The notes under the pieces were generated by a model. The model saw nothing but the letters and a program-made list of their open reading frames with translations. It was not told the DNA's origin and ran no database searches. A stretch of DNA of 17,296 nt from Mycogone perniciosa (Eukaryota; Ascomycota; Sordariomycetes; Hypocreales; Hypocreaceae), in the NCBI GenBank assembly GCA_025331125.1, contig JAOALB010000328.1, forward strand, positions 1 through 17,296, written 5' to 3'. Positions 9,986 through 17,296 of the stretch are shown here, in pieces. Numbering within the stretch: the stretch's first letter is position 1; the number at the start of each line of letters is the position of its first letter. The position numbers were made by a program, and so were the translations under genes.

Positions 9986-11776
9986 TTACGTCTTTGGCTT
10001 CTTCCTCACAACCCCTGCTCCCAACACATTGACCTCTGGTTTCAGCTGCTCGCCGTTGGTCGACGCTGCGTCCCGCTGCTCCTTCGGCCCCCTCTTCACC
10101 AGGCCATCACTCAGCACATTAATCTCGCCAGTCCCGTCCACGCCCGGCTGGGATCCTTCTCCTACCGTATCGGTCCTCTTTCTCTTAACTAATCCTGACA
10201 GGTTATTCACCGGTGCCAACGAAGGTCCCTCTACCTTACCATGCTCTGACGCAGCTGACAACTCCCTCGTCCCTGTAACATCGTAGCCCCAGCGGCTTCC
10301 TAAACCGACCTCGCTGAGCCAGCGGCGGGTACTACCCGCTGCCTTTTCCATCGTCGAAAAGTCAAGATGTAACAGCAGTTCATGGATGCGCTTGTAATCC
10401 TCGTCATCGACTATCCTCTCCCCTCGGCCTTGCGGCGGCCAATAGTAGTGTGCAGTTGTCGTAGGGCGTTCCAGAAGGTAGTTGCGTTGCTTGGTCTTGA
10501 TGCGCGGCTGGCGAGGCTTAATCGGACCCTTGAGTTTCTTTTTCGGTTTCTTCGTGTTCTTTTTCTTCTTCTCTTCTGTCTCGAGTCCAGGCTTTGATGG
10601 AGTGCCATTCAGCGAGTCTCCCTTGGCTGGGAACAGTCTTCTAGGCGTCGTTGTTGGTGTAATATTTATGATCCTCTGCTTCTTGGGCGTCTCCGGGGCA
10701 GCACTTTGCGCATTTACCTTCAACGAGGTAGCTGGCAAAGCCTCGGGCTCATTCTTTTTCGCCTGATCATCCTTCATATCATCAAATACGACCCAGATAA
10801 ACCCAGTCATCCTACCACTGGAGCACTCCTGTCGAAAGGCCATCATTTCCCAAAACATGTCGAGCGTCTTGACAGATTTCCAACTGCCTGTCGTTCGCAT
10901 CACCCTTGACTTGGCTACCTCATCGTCCAACTCGCCGCGGAATCGGGATTTTGGGTCATCGGGGAATCGAGGAATCAAGCACCGCGGTGGTACCCAGTCG
11001 AACTCGCGATGATAATGTGAAATTCGTTCGAGAGGGTGGCTCAGGGACCAAGAGGTTGTAGCGCCAGTGCGGCGAGGGATGAATGCGCGAGTCTCATAGG
11101 CATCAAGGCCCGGGACTATCAGAAAACCCTTTGCGTTCTTCCATGGTGACAAATTGCCCTTGGGCGGAGACTCGACCAGAGGGTCTAGGACACGACACCA
11201 CCACTTAACCAGACCACGGTCATCCAAGACATGTTTTCCGCCGTATTCGATGCTGCCAGGGAACAAGTACTGATCTTGAGCGCGAGCGAACAGGCTCACC
11301 ACGAACTGGACATCCTTTCGCCTCCTTTTATCAACAAGGTATCTGATGAAGGTGGCGCAGACCTCACGTATCGGACTGGGTGTTCCCTTCGGTAGACCAA
11401 GTCGATGCAGAAATCCCGTAGAATCGGCCTTGGATACGAATAGAGTAGTCGAGCGGGCAGTCGTGTATATGAAGATCTCAACGCCAAGAACCAGCACCCG
11501 CTTCCCTTGCTTGGACTCTCCTTTTGCGGCATTCCCATCCTGCAGAGCTTTTGATGACGCCTCGGATGCCTCAGTTGCCTCAATGGATACACTAAGGAAG
11601 TGCTTCTCGCAGTATGTTCGTTCGGATCGCTCGCCAGGTGGTGCCGAGTACAGCGCGTCGGTCTTGGTCGGAGGCGTCGAGAGGTGGTGTATGCCGAATT
11701 GGCAGTCCTTTGGGAGCACAGCAGCCAGCCGACAGCGCAGGCCGCCGTCTGTGGAGTCGGTAGCGGCGATCTGCAT
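9986..11776 (-). CDS. Rtt109 histone H3 lysine acetyltransferase
   Basis: A fungal-type KAT11 acetyltransferase. With the chaperones Asf1 or Vps75, Rtt109 acetylates newly made histone H3 (Lys56, also Lys9 and Lys27) in replication-coupled nucleosome assembly and genome stability. The single exon gives 596 residues from the ATG at 11776, which has a purine at -3. An in-frame ATG at 11851 would add 25 residues, poorly conserved in appearance. The KAT domain covers about residues 15-332: HHLSTPPT near 30-37, EIFIYTTARSTTLFVSKADSTGF at 100-122, and EFDWVPPRCLIPRFP at 258-272. The acidic pair Asp284-Asp285 and Lys289 in ELDDEVAK fall close in number to the catalytic Asp287/Asp288 and autoacetylated Lys290 of yeast Rtt109; I did not align them. 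A lysine-rich, disordered-looking segment covers about 402-428. The C-terminal tail carries three copies of a motif like VNVLGAGVVRKKPK. The gene is divergent from an F-box gene across about 560 nt. Confidence 0.93.
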   Translation of the reverse strand: MQIAATDSTDGGLRCRLAAVLPKDCQFGIHHLSTPPTKTDALYSAPPGERSERTYCEKHFLSVSIEATEASEASSKALQDGNAAKGESKQGKRVLVLGVEIFIYTTARSTTLFVSKADSTGFLHRLGLPKGTPSPIREVCATFIRYLVDKRRRKDVQFVVSLFARAQDQYLFPGSIEYGGKHVLDDRGLVKWWCRVLDPLVESPPKGNLSPWKNAKGFLIVPGLDAYETRAFIPRRTGATTSWSLSHPLERISHYHREFDWVPPRCLIPRFPDDPKSRFRGELDDEVAKSRVMRTTGSWKSVKTLDMFWEMMAFRQECSSGRMTGFIWVVFDDMKDDQAKKNEPEALPATSLKVNAQSAAPETPKKQRIINITPTTTPRRLFPAKGDSLNGTPSKPGLETEEKKKKNTKKPKKKLKGPIKPRQPRIKTKQRNYLLERPTTTAHYYWPPQGRGERIVDDEDYKRIHELLLHLDFSTMEKAAGSTRRWLSEVGLGSRWGYDVTGTRELSAASEHGKVEGPSLAPVNNLSGLVKRKRTDTVGEGSQPGVDGTGEINVLSDGLVKRGPKEQRDAASTNGEQLKPEVNVLGAGVVRKKPKT

Positions 11777-12335
11777 TGCGGAGTGGTGAGGTGAGGTGAT
11801 GTGATGTGATGGTGATGAGTGGAGGAAGTTTGGAGGTCTTCTTCTCCTTTGCATGGAGCTCCAGCTTCCTGGTTCCTTGTTCAATTTCAGGGACGTCAGA
11901 GTGCAGTAGTTCCGCTAGATACTCCGTACAGTGGATGTTGATAGCGCCTTGGCCGCCACTAAAGCTAAGCTACAGGCTCCATACCACCTGAAAGGCTGCC
12001 CCAGTTGCCCAGCTAAACCCTAATAATAATAATGCCCAGCAAATCATTGGACAAGGGATTGAGAAAGTAGTCCCTTCTATGTCGTGTGTATGTGTGTCTT
12101 TTCAAGTGCGATGGGGAGGTATTATTCTATAAACTCCCATAATGATACGATCCGAAACCATGCATAAGCAAGCGCAATCCAATTCCAGCCAAAAGCCTCA
12201 AAATCATGCCATGATGGAAGTTCTCTCAGTCACAGCATCTTCACCCTCGACAAAGCTTCTCAAACAATAGATTATTGCCCCTCGTTCCAAATATCTTCTT
12301 GATACTACCACGAAGTACCGCCCTTGGACGTCATT
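11777..12335. other. Bidirectional intergenic region, RTT109 and F-box gene
   Basis: This 559-nt stretch is shared by the two divergent genes and must contain both promoters. It holds TACTCCGTA at 11920-11928, a (TAA)4 run at about 12021-12033 and a CACGAAGTAC near copy at 12309-12318. I see no clear TATA box or defined regulator site. Confidence 0.6.
11920..11928 (-). repeat. Dispersed motif TACGGAGTA
   Basis: The plus strand reads TACTCCGTA, 144 nt upstream of the RTT109 start codon. Confidence 0.65.
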
Positions 12336-13210
12336 ATGGCTTCCTCCACAGTGGATATCTTTCAAAGGCTCCCACCCGAACTCAACGTAAATGTTTTGTG
12401 TCATCTGCCCTCTTTCCAGGACCTTCAGATCGCCATCTCGTCATCTCCAGCTCTCTTTCGAGTGTACTTGGCGAATAAAAGATTGATCGTGATGAACTGG
12501 CTGAACCGACTGAACCGGGACTTGGGAACCGACAATCTGATGGACGTCCTGACGGTGGTTTTATTTTCTCCCCCTTCGACAATAAGAGAAGACCAGAATG
12601 CTTATGATAAACTGGTTCGGTGGAAGACACAACAGTGGCTCGATGTGTGCCGCCCGAGCGATAGGTTGCCCAACCGTGGTAGCTTGTTCACGTGTGTCGA
12701 TGATTTGGGACCAGTTGCTGGGCTCATTCAACGCATCACCGGTTCCATCGACGACATACTGCATAATTTCAACACTGTCTACACGGCCTTGGACGCTAGA
12801 CTTGAATCCCCCGCTAGAATATATCTTTGTGGTGGGCCTTTCATGGAAGAGGACGCCTTTCCATACCTCTCGATCATGGATGCTCCTCTGCCTTATCGAA
12901 GGAGACTCCTGCGACCGTTCTATCTCAGCCGTATTGTTTTGATGTTCTTCCTTCACAGATCACGACTGGGCAGCGAGCTTGCTGCCAAGTACGGTCCCGT
13001 ATTCATGCGATCGAAGGGCGCGTCAGAATAGCCGCGTGGCAGATCCTGATTTCTGCAGCGGCCAGAGCACGCCTCCGGGAGCAAATAAACCCCTCTCAAG
13101 TTACCGGTAAACGAATGCTAGATACCGACTTGATAGACCTTTTTCATGGGCACAGGGAGGAGCCTCTCGGTCTGGCAGCAAGGATACTATTTTGGATGTG
13201 GCCAAGGTGA
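12336..13210 (+). CDS. F-box-like protein, with a 3' intron or frameshift
   Basis: The ATG at 12336 (A at -3) begins a protein with an F-box-like N-terminus, about residues 7-45: LPPELNVNVLCHLPSFQDL followed by a serine-rich stretch. F-box proteins join substrates to SCF ubiquitin ligases through Skp1; the substrate is unknown. Read without splicing, the frame ends at TAG 13029-13031 (231 residues). A second frame, open from before 13001 to TGA at 13208-13210, encodes a protein-like continuation (WQILISAAARARLREQ, then DLIDLFHGHREEP). Two models join them. One is a 77-nt intron 12989-13065 (donor GTACGG, branch-like CTGAT at 13045, acceptor CCAG), giving 265 residues in frame. The other is a one-base frameshift near 12990-13000, making this a pseudogene or sequencing error and keeping the HAIEGRVRIAAWQ segment. 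Only the F-box-like region is recognisable, and the family assignment is moderate. Confidence 0.62.
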
Positions 13211-13320
13211 CGAAATGGGATGAGCTCAACTCTTTTTCAAGATCGATGCATCTTTCACTTTTTGAGCGACCGATTAGCGATTCCTTTGTGTGATTATAGA
13301 CAGCGAATCGATATACTATG

Positions 13321-13329
13321 TACGGAGTA
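13321..13329 (+). repeat. Dispersed motif TACGGAGTA
   Basis: A copy of the dispersed motif between the F-box gene and MRPL15, 260 nt upstream of the MRPL15 start. Confidence 0.65.
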
Positions 13330-13457
13330 GTAATAGTATATATATATCTATAATTGTCAACTCCTTTCGAAGTGCCAGACTAACAACTGATAAGATAGAC
13401 AAAATTGGTGGGGCCGAAAGGACGGAACGGAGAACGGTCCCTTATCGCGCCGCCCTG

Positions 13458-13465
13458 CACGTGAC
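13458..13465 (+). promoter_or_regulatory. CACGTGAC E-box upstream of MRPL15
   Basis: A CACGTG palindrome followed by AC lies 124 nt upstream of the MRPL15 start codon, in a proximal promoter position. CACGTG is bound by bHLH factors of the Cbf1 type in fungi. A role here is inferred from position only. Confidence 0.35.
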
Positions 13466-13581
13466 CCCGAGAAAATGCTCCAAGCCTCACCTCACCAGAA
13501 CATAGACGGGTTTCTAGCCAGCTCGAAATCGCCGTCACCACCACTGCCTCACCCCTCGACGGCGCAATTGGAACACTCGCC

Positions 13582-14492
13582 ATGGCGCTCCAATCCTGTC
13601 GTCCCAGCCTCGCGCGCTGTCGACACGCCTCCCGGGCCCTGGCGCCGTGCCTGCGCACATACGCCACACAATCGACGACAACACCCGAATCCTTCCAGAT
13701 CTCCGAGTCGCAAACCGACAAGGCCGCCCCACGATGGCGCCAGACGCCCGCTGCGATGAAGGCCCCCATGCAGATGGACTTTGCCAAGAGCCCCCACAAT
13801 AAGATCTGGAAGGTGAACAGCAGTCCCGAACGGCTAGACGAGATGTACAACCGCCTGCTGGGACCGGGGGGCAGTAAGATGCTGCCGGAGGAGTTGAAGT
13901 GGTTGGCCGTGACGCATAAGAGCTTCGATCAAGGGAGAAGAGGGTTCAATGACCGTTTAGCGTTGATGGGTGCGTTGTTCTACATATCGTGCTGTGGGAT
14001 CTCTGAAGGGGATCGATTGATCTAACGGAGGCGCTCTGCAGGTCGATTGACGATGGTGATGGAGGCGACAAAGGAAATTGTCAGCAAAAACCCCTTGGAG
14101 GGGTCAATACTTTCCGACGAGTTTGGCAGGACACCATTGGAGAATGAGCAGCTGCTATCAGTGGACAATCTGAATATCCAAGGACCGAAGGACATCATTG
14201 GCAAGGATAAGCTGTATGCGCTGGCCAGCAATATTGGCTTGCTGGATGTTGTGCGGTGGAAGCCTCGTCTGGTATGTGGAATGTCCCAGGATGGCAATTG
14301 GCCCCGCCGAACCAATGTGCACATGCTAACATAACTCTGTAGACCCAACGGCTTGAGGCCTCTGGTGCGGAGGTGGTGCTGAACGGTGCACTCATGGCCA
14401 TTGTTGGTGCTGTTACGCTGCAGCACGGATCGGTGGTGGCGTCACAGATTGTGAGGGAGAGGATATTAGCCCAGCTGCCAGAGGATGAGTAG
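13582..14492 (+). CDS. MRPL15: Mitochondrial large-subunit ribosomal protein mL57 (RNase III-fold)
   Basis: Exons are 13582-13969, 14042-14271 and 14343-14492. Introns are 72 and 71 nt with donors GTGCGT and GTATGT, branch points CTAAC and acceptors TGCAG and TGTAG. All junctions keep the frame and give 255 residues. The N-terminus (about 1-27) is rich in Arg, Ala and Ser with no acidic residue, typical of a mitochondrial presequence. The remainder has an RNase III-like fold: LPEELKWLAVTHKSFDQGRRGFNDRLALMG just before intron 1, then helical segments ending in GALMAIVGAVTLQHG. Yeast Mrpl15 is a ribosomal protein of the mitochondrial large subunit with this fold and no nuclease role. I see no acidic catalytic signature typical of active RNase III. 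It lies 372 nt from the F-box gene and converges with the membrane protein gene. Confidence 0.85.
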
Positions 14493-14691
14493 AGGCGGAT
14501 GAAACACTAGCGGCGACGTGTAATCATAACTTGTACTATTTATGAGGAGATGATGCTAGAATCTATATTATAAATCTGGATGCATGGGCCTAGCATGGCT
14601 TGGCTTGGTTTATGACACAACTCGTGGTCCTCTTACAGATAAAGTGTTGGCGGATATTCTTCCAGCTAACCAGATAATATGCCATCAGCTC

Positions 14692-15831
14692 TCATCGGAG
14701 CAGCGGTGTCTCTTCTTCTGGTTGGTTGCCCTCGCCAACAGACTCCTCCTCAATCGCCCCAAAGCCCGTCTTCACCAGCCTCTCGCGATACAGCCAACCC
14801 AAACAAGTTCCTGCTCCAGGTCCAGCAATGACAGAGGTACCAATCATTGTCAACGGCACCTTCCAGCCGGCCTCGACAAACACCCAGTACAGCACCGTCC
14901 AGGCGATGAATTGGAAATCAATCTCGATAAAGCTCACCGTGAGCCGCGTGATCTTCCGGCGGTCATCCTTGGCCGTGGCAAAGTTCCAGATGACGAAGAT
15001 GTGGGCCAGCACTGATAGAAAAATAGGGAGGGCGTAGACGAGCACCACACACGGCCAGTGTGATTCGAGGTGGATGCTCGTAGGGCCATTTTGGCGGACT
15101 TTCTGGATGACGCACCGCACAGCCTTGCGGACCAGCGTGACGTAGATGGGGAAGAAGAGCCAGATAGCGATCAAAGTCGGAGTGTTGTACACCAGCATGA
15201 GGATGGAAGGAAGCAAGTAACCAACCGCCACGGCAATGGGGATAGCCACAACCTCAGAGTCTGGAAGAGTTCGCCCAGCCTCAGTCGCCAACTGCTCCTC
15301 GCTCTCGCTCGACAGCGGCGTTTGATCGCCCTCCGCACTGCCAGTCGCCCTCTTCGACGACGTCAAGAAGAGCATCTTCGCGCGATGCATAAATGCCGGC
15401 ACAATGACCAGCTGCCACACCACAGCGCCTCCCAGCAGGTTAAACACCAACCACGGCAGCGTCAGCCTCACAATCAGCACATTCGGACGATTGCACGCTC
15501 TGGCCGCCTCAACGGTGCACACCGTCACCAGCGCACCGACATAGGCCAGAATGACCGACATGACGGCTTTGGTGCGCAGCGAGTCGAGCGCGCACTGAAA
15601 GAAGCTGACGAGGAAGCAGGATGGCGTGCCCAGCGCGGGGATGCGGCTGAGGGCCGGGATGCGTGCGCGGGAGTGGCATTGTGACCACAGGAGGGCGATA
15701 TCGACGTCTGAATGGACGAAGAGAGCGAGGCTGGTGGCGATGGCGAGCAGGACGGGGACGATGAGGAGATAGCGGAAGGGGACGACTTGCACAGGCGGTG
15801 CGAGCCAGATACAGCGGCGGGACGGCGGCAT
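14692..15831 (-). CDS. Polytopic membrane protein of unknown function
   Basis: A single open frame of 379 residues from the ATG at 15831. The frame stays open upstream to about 15966 but without another ATG. About eight or nine hydrophobic segments are visible, near residues 21-39, 66-85, 89-109, 118-148, 194-214, 217-235, 259-282, 300-320 and 325-347. A hydrophilic loop rich in Ser and Glu (about 157-190) separates the two halves. The last part has a conserved-looking run FIEIDFQFIAWTVLYW and the glycine-rich GTSVIAGPGAGTCLGW. The acidic C-terminus ends in EETPLLR, which contains an acidic dileucine-type sequence and could direct the protein to vacuole or endosome. I do not recognise the family. 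It has the look of the integral membrane proteins found in some fungal genomes near terpenoid clusters, but no such cluster is visible here. Its 3' end lies 199 nt from the end of MRPL15. Confidence 0.8.
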   Translation of the reverse strand: MPPSRRCIWLAPPVQVVPFRYLLIVPVLLAIATSLALFVHSDVDIALLWSQCHSRARIPALSRIPALGTPSCFLVSFFQCALDSLRTKAVMSVILAYVGALVTVCTVEAARACNRPNVLIVRLTLPWLVFNLLGGAVVWQLVIVPAFMHRAKMLFLTSSKRATGSAEGDQTPLSSESEEQLATEAGRTLPDSEVVAIPIAVAVGYLLPSILMLVYNTPTLIAIWLFFPIYVTLVRKAVRCVIQKVRQNGPTSIHLESHWPCVVLVYALPIFLSVLAHIFVIWNFATAKDDRRKITRLTVSFIEIDFQFIAWTVLYWVFVEAGWKVPLTMIGTSVIAGPGAGTCLGWLYRERLVKTGFGAIEEESVGEGNQPEEETPLLR

Positions 15832-16140
15832 TTTGGGCGATTGTTTGCTGTTGTCGTCTCGTCTCACTTGCGAAGGGTAGAAGGGCGAGATTTCATCGCT
15901 ATTGTTGAGAGCAGTGGAAGGGAAACGCGGAGGAGAGGGGAGGAGGCTGGTGTGGTTTTGAGACAAATTAGATCGCGATAGATGCCTATCTAGGTAGGTG
16001 GGCGAGATTTTCTTGGTGGCTCAAGGGCCAGTGAGTCCCGTGGGATGTCCTGGTGACGTTGCAGTAACCTTACTGTTAGTGCACTAGACGCTGTAGTTTG
16101 GGCATTGATAGCGGATACCACGCCCTGCCATAGTGGCTCC

Positions 16141-16170
16141 TATACGCGTAGAGTAAAAGGTACGCGTATA
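16141..16170. promoter_or_regulatory. Inverted repeat with two ACGCGT cores
   Basis: TATACGCGTA, a 10-nt spacer, then its exact complement TACGCGTATA. Each arm holds the palindrome TACGCGTA with an ACGCGT core, the site known for the MBF (Mbp1/Res-type) cell-cycle factor in yeasts. It lies 310 nt upstream of the membrane protein start and 516 nt upstream of the start at 16686. Function is inferred only. Confidence 0.45.
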
Positions 16171-16502
16171 TTTAAAAATGTCACACCATGAATGCATTTC
16201 TAACCTCGGTGTCGATTTCCCCTTCCAGCGTCGGTCAATGTCTGGAGCAGTTCGTGCTCGTATCCGTATTTACGGTGCCCAGTTGTGAGGTTGCTGGTAT
16301 CAACTCTGTAGCTTAAGCAGATTCATGCTCCAGCACATTAATAAGGCACATGGACTTTTGCTGCTGAATGTCCCGGGCACCAACCTCCCATTGGCACGCA
16401 CAAGAAGAATGGTGGAATATACGGCTTAATACTACTATTAGAAACCCATCCAACTCACTATGCACCCGGAAGAGGCATTAGTCTTACTGCCTGCCCCGGT
16501 CC

Positions 16503-16560
16503 GATCCGCTCCGCTCCGGTCAGAACCTCGGCGCCGAGTGGAGTCACTAGATCGGAGCGG
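16503..16560. promoter_or_regulatory. Nested GC-rich dyad
   Basis: CCGCTCCG at 16506-16513 (again at 16511-16518) is matched by the inverted CGGAGCGG at 16553-16560. Between them lies the 12-bp palindrome CTCGGCGCCGAG (16527-16538). Multiple CGG/CCG triplets resemble binding sites of fungal Zn2Cys6 factors. It lies about 125-185 nt upstream of the start at 16686. Confidence 0.4.
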
Positions 16561-16610
16561 GGACACTCTCTATGTCATCATCCATAATCACCAGAGACAT
16601 CATCTCCCTC

Positions 16611-16630
16611 CATAACCCCTCATAACCCCT
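16611..16630 (+). promoter_or_regulatory. Tandem CATAACCCCT with two stress-element cores
   Basis: Two exact head-to-tail copies of CATAACCCCT, each ending in CCCCT, the core of the stress response element bound by Msn2/4-type factors. They end 55 nt before the start codon at 16686, so they could also be leader sequence. Confidence 0.35.
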
Positions 16631-16685
16631 CCTTCTTTCAAATCTATGCTCGGTTCTCAAAGCTCCCTTCACTGAAATAGTATCC

Positions 16686-17296
16686 ATGTCTGCTCCAACA
16701 TCCTACGACGCCTCATCCCCCAACGAGCAAGCCCCTGTTCTCCCCTCTGCCCTGCCCACCAGCATCGGGCCCTGCTCCGTTCTGCAGCCGCCGCTGTCCC
16801 GAAGGGGCTCTGGCCCTGGGGTGGTTCTCATCTTGCCGAACCCAAAGACCGTCAAGAGGGCCGAAGAACAGGCAATCAAGCCGCTAGATCCCGAGCCGAT
16901 GCAGAAATGGGCTGAAGAGGGGTTCGCTGTTGTTGCAATAACACTGCTGGAGATCGTACAAGATCTCAAGTCTGAGGTTATAGTGAGGATAGAGCAAGGA
17001 GTGATAGCTCTAAAAGCACATATGAGCGTTGATGTGAAAGATAAATTTGGTCTCATCATCTACGACAAGGATACAACTCGCTCCCTAGTGGATAATATCG
17101 TGAGGGTGCACGAATGGGGGATTGCTGCAATAATCACGTTCGAGGATGATTTTACTACGACAACCACGGTGATACCACACCACGCCCATCTCAACACCCC
17201 AAAGGATGGGGGTGTTGAGAAACTCGGACCTGGCGAATATCATGCTGCAAGCACTGCGGGACCCAACTGTCAAACGATGGCCCAAGAGGATCCGTC
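16686..17296 (+). CDS. Partial CDS, dienelactone-hydrolase-like protein (3' end outside window)
   Basis: The ATG at 16686 opens a frame with no stop to the window end (203 codons plus two bases). The N-terminus has QPPLSRRGSGPGVVLILPNP (about residues 34-53) and then LDPEPMQKWAEEGFAVVAITL (about 67-87). This resembles the first strands of fungal alpha/beta-hydrolase proteins annotated as dienelactone hydrolase or carboxymethylenebutenolidase. That assignment is from memory of the pattern, and the expected catalytic nucleophile and later triad residues are not identified here. A short hydrophilic stretch near 165-180 is encoded by a perfect 12-bp inverted repeat (17189-17220). No introns are evident. 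The gene is divergent from the membrane protein gene. That it is coding is fairly sure; the enzyme family is tentative. Confidence 0.65.
   Translation, partial: MSAPTSYDASSPNEQAPVLPSALPTSIGPCSVLQPPLSRRGSGPGVVLILPNPKTVKRAEEQAIKPLDPEPMQKWAEEGFAVVAITLLEIVQDLKSEVIVRIEQGVIALKAHMSVDVKDKFGLIIYDKDTTRSLVDNIVRVHEWGIAAIITFEDDFTTTTTVIPHHAHLNTPKDGGVEKLGPGEYHAASTAGPNCQTMAQEDP
17189..17220. repeat. Perfect 12-bp inverted repeat inside the partial CDS
   Basis: TCTCAACACCCC (17189-17200) is followed after 8 nt by its exact complement GGGGTGTTGAGA (17209-17220). It could form a strong hairpin in DNA or mRNA. The reading frame passes through it without a stop. Confidence 0.7.

Larger units (their letters stand above)
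13211..13581. other. Intergenic region and MRPL15 promoter
   Basis: This is a 371-nt stretch. It holds TACGGAGTA at 13321-13329, a TA dinucleotide run at about 13337-13348 and a CACGTGAC element at 13458-13465. No gene is seen. Confidence 0.6.
15832..16685. promoter_or_regulatory. Divergent promoter region with several palindromes
   Basis: This 854-nt stretch separates two divergent genes and has no supported frame. It holds a CAGTAA/TTACTG inverted repeat (16062-16075), a 10-10-10 inverted repeat with two ACGCGT cores (16141-16170), CCTCGG motifs (16204-16209, 16526-16531), a GC-rich dyad (16503-16560) and a tandem CATAACCCCT (16611-16630). Confidence 0.6.

Noticed and set aside
11346..11789. 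147-codon plus-strand frame
   Set aside because: It lies wholly antisense to the conserved Rtt109 acetyltransferase region and has no recognisable domain.
11777..11884. N-terminal extension of the RTT109 frame
   Set aside because: The frame is open to 11884 but starts at TTG there. The ATG at 11776 matches the expected family N-terminus better than the one at 11851.
13337..13348. TA dinucleotide run as a TATA box of MRPL15
   Set aside because: It is about 235-245 nt from the start codon and is a simple repeat, so it is not supported as a TATA box.
15070..15684. 204-codon plus-strand frame rich in Arg, His and Gln
   Set aside because: It is antisense to the membrane protein gene, and its composition is that of a complement of hydrophobic codons.
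15832..15966. 45-codon upstream extension of the membrane protein
   Set aside because: The upstream start is TTG, and no ATG occurs before 15831.
16703..17059. 118-codon minus-strand frame
   Set aside because: It is antisense to the start of the hydrolase-like gene, which has the more convincing protein sequence.

Overview
The window reads as nuclear DNA from a filamentous ascomycete (Pezizomycotina), most likely a member of the Eurotiales such as Aspergillus or Penicillium. The evidence is short introns of 55-72 nt with GTRNGT-type donors and CTAAC/CTGAC branch points, a secreted fungal cutinase, a CFEM/Pth11-type receptor, a fungal Rtt109 acetyltransferase, and an AT-rich, RIP-like block at the left edge. 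I see no prokaryotic operon, CRISPR array, tRNA or rRNA.

Layout: 1-1452 is AT-rich and gene-free. A two-exon cutinase gene lies at 1453-2274 (minus). A gene-poor stretch of about 3.8 kb follows (2275-6087). A four-exon CFEM-domain, seven-helix Pth11-like receptor gene lies at 6088-7582 (minus). A second gene-poor stretch of about 2.4 kb (7583-9985) contains one possible coding relic near 8229-8480. RTT109 (histone H3 acetyltransferase) is at 9986-11776 (minus), divergent from an F-box protein gene at 12336-13210 (plus) whose 3' part needs either a 77-nt intron or a one-base frameshift. A three-exon gene for the mitochondrial large-subunit protein mL57/MRPL15 is at 13582-14492 (plus), convergent with an unrecognised polytopic membrane protein gene at 14692-15831 (minus). 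The right edge holds the 5' part of a plus-strand gene starting at 16686, which resembles dienelactone-hydrolase-like fungal proteins and runs off the window.

The right half is a compact neighbourhood with two clear housekeeping genes (chromatin acetylation, mitochondrial translation). The left half is sparse and accessory in character: an extracellular lipolytic enzyme and a surface receptor separated by long non-coding DNA. The two could be related in function (cutin breakdown and surface sensing), but that is inference from family knowledge and proximity. A 9-bp motif, TACGAAGTA or TACGGAGTA, recurs about a dozen times on both strands, always outside the supported coding regions and mostly in the two gene-poor stretches. 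It is the clearest non-genic pattern in the window. No obviously new multi-gene system is visible.
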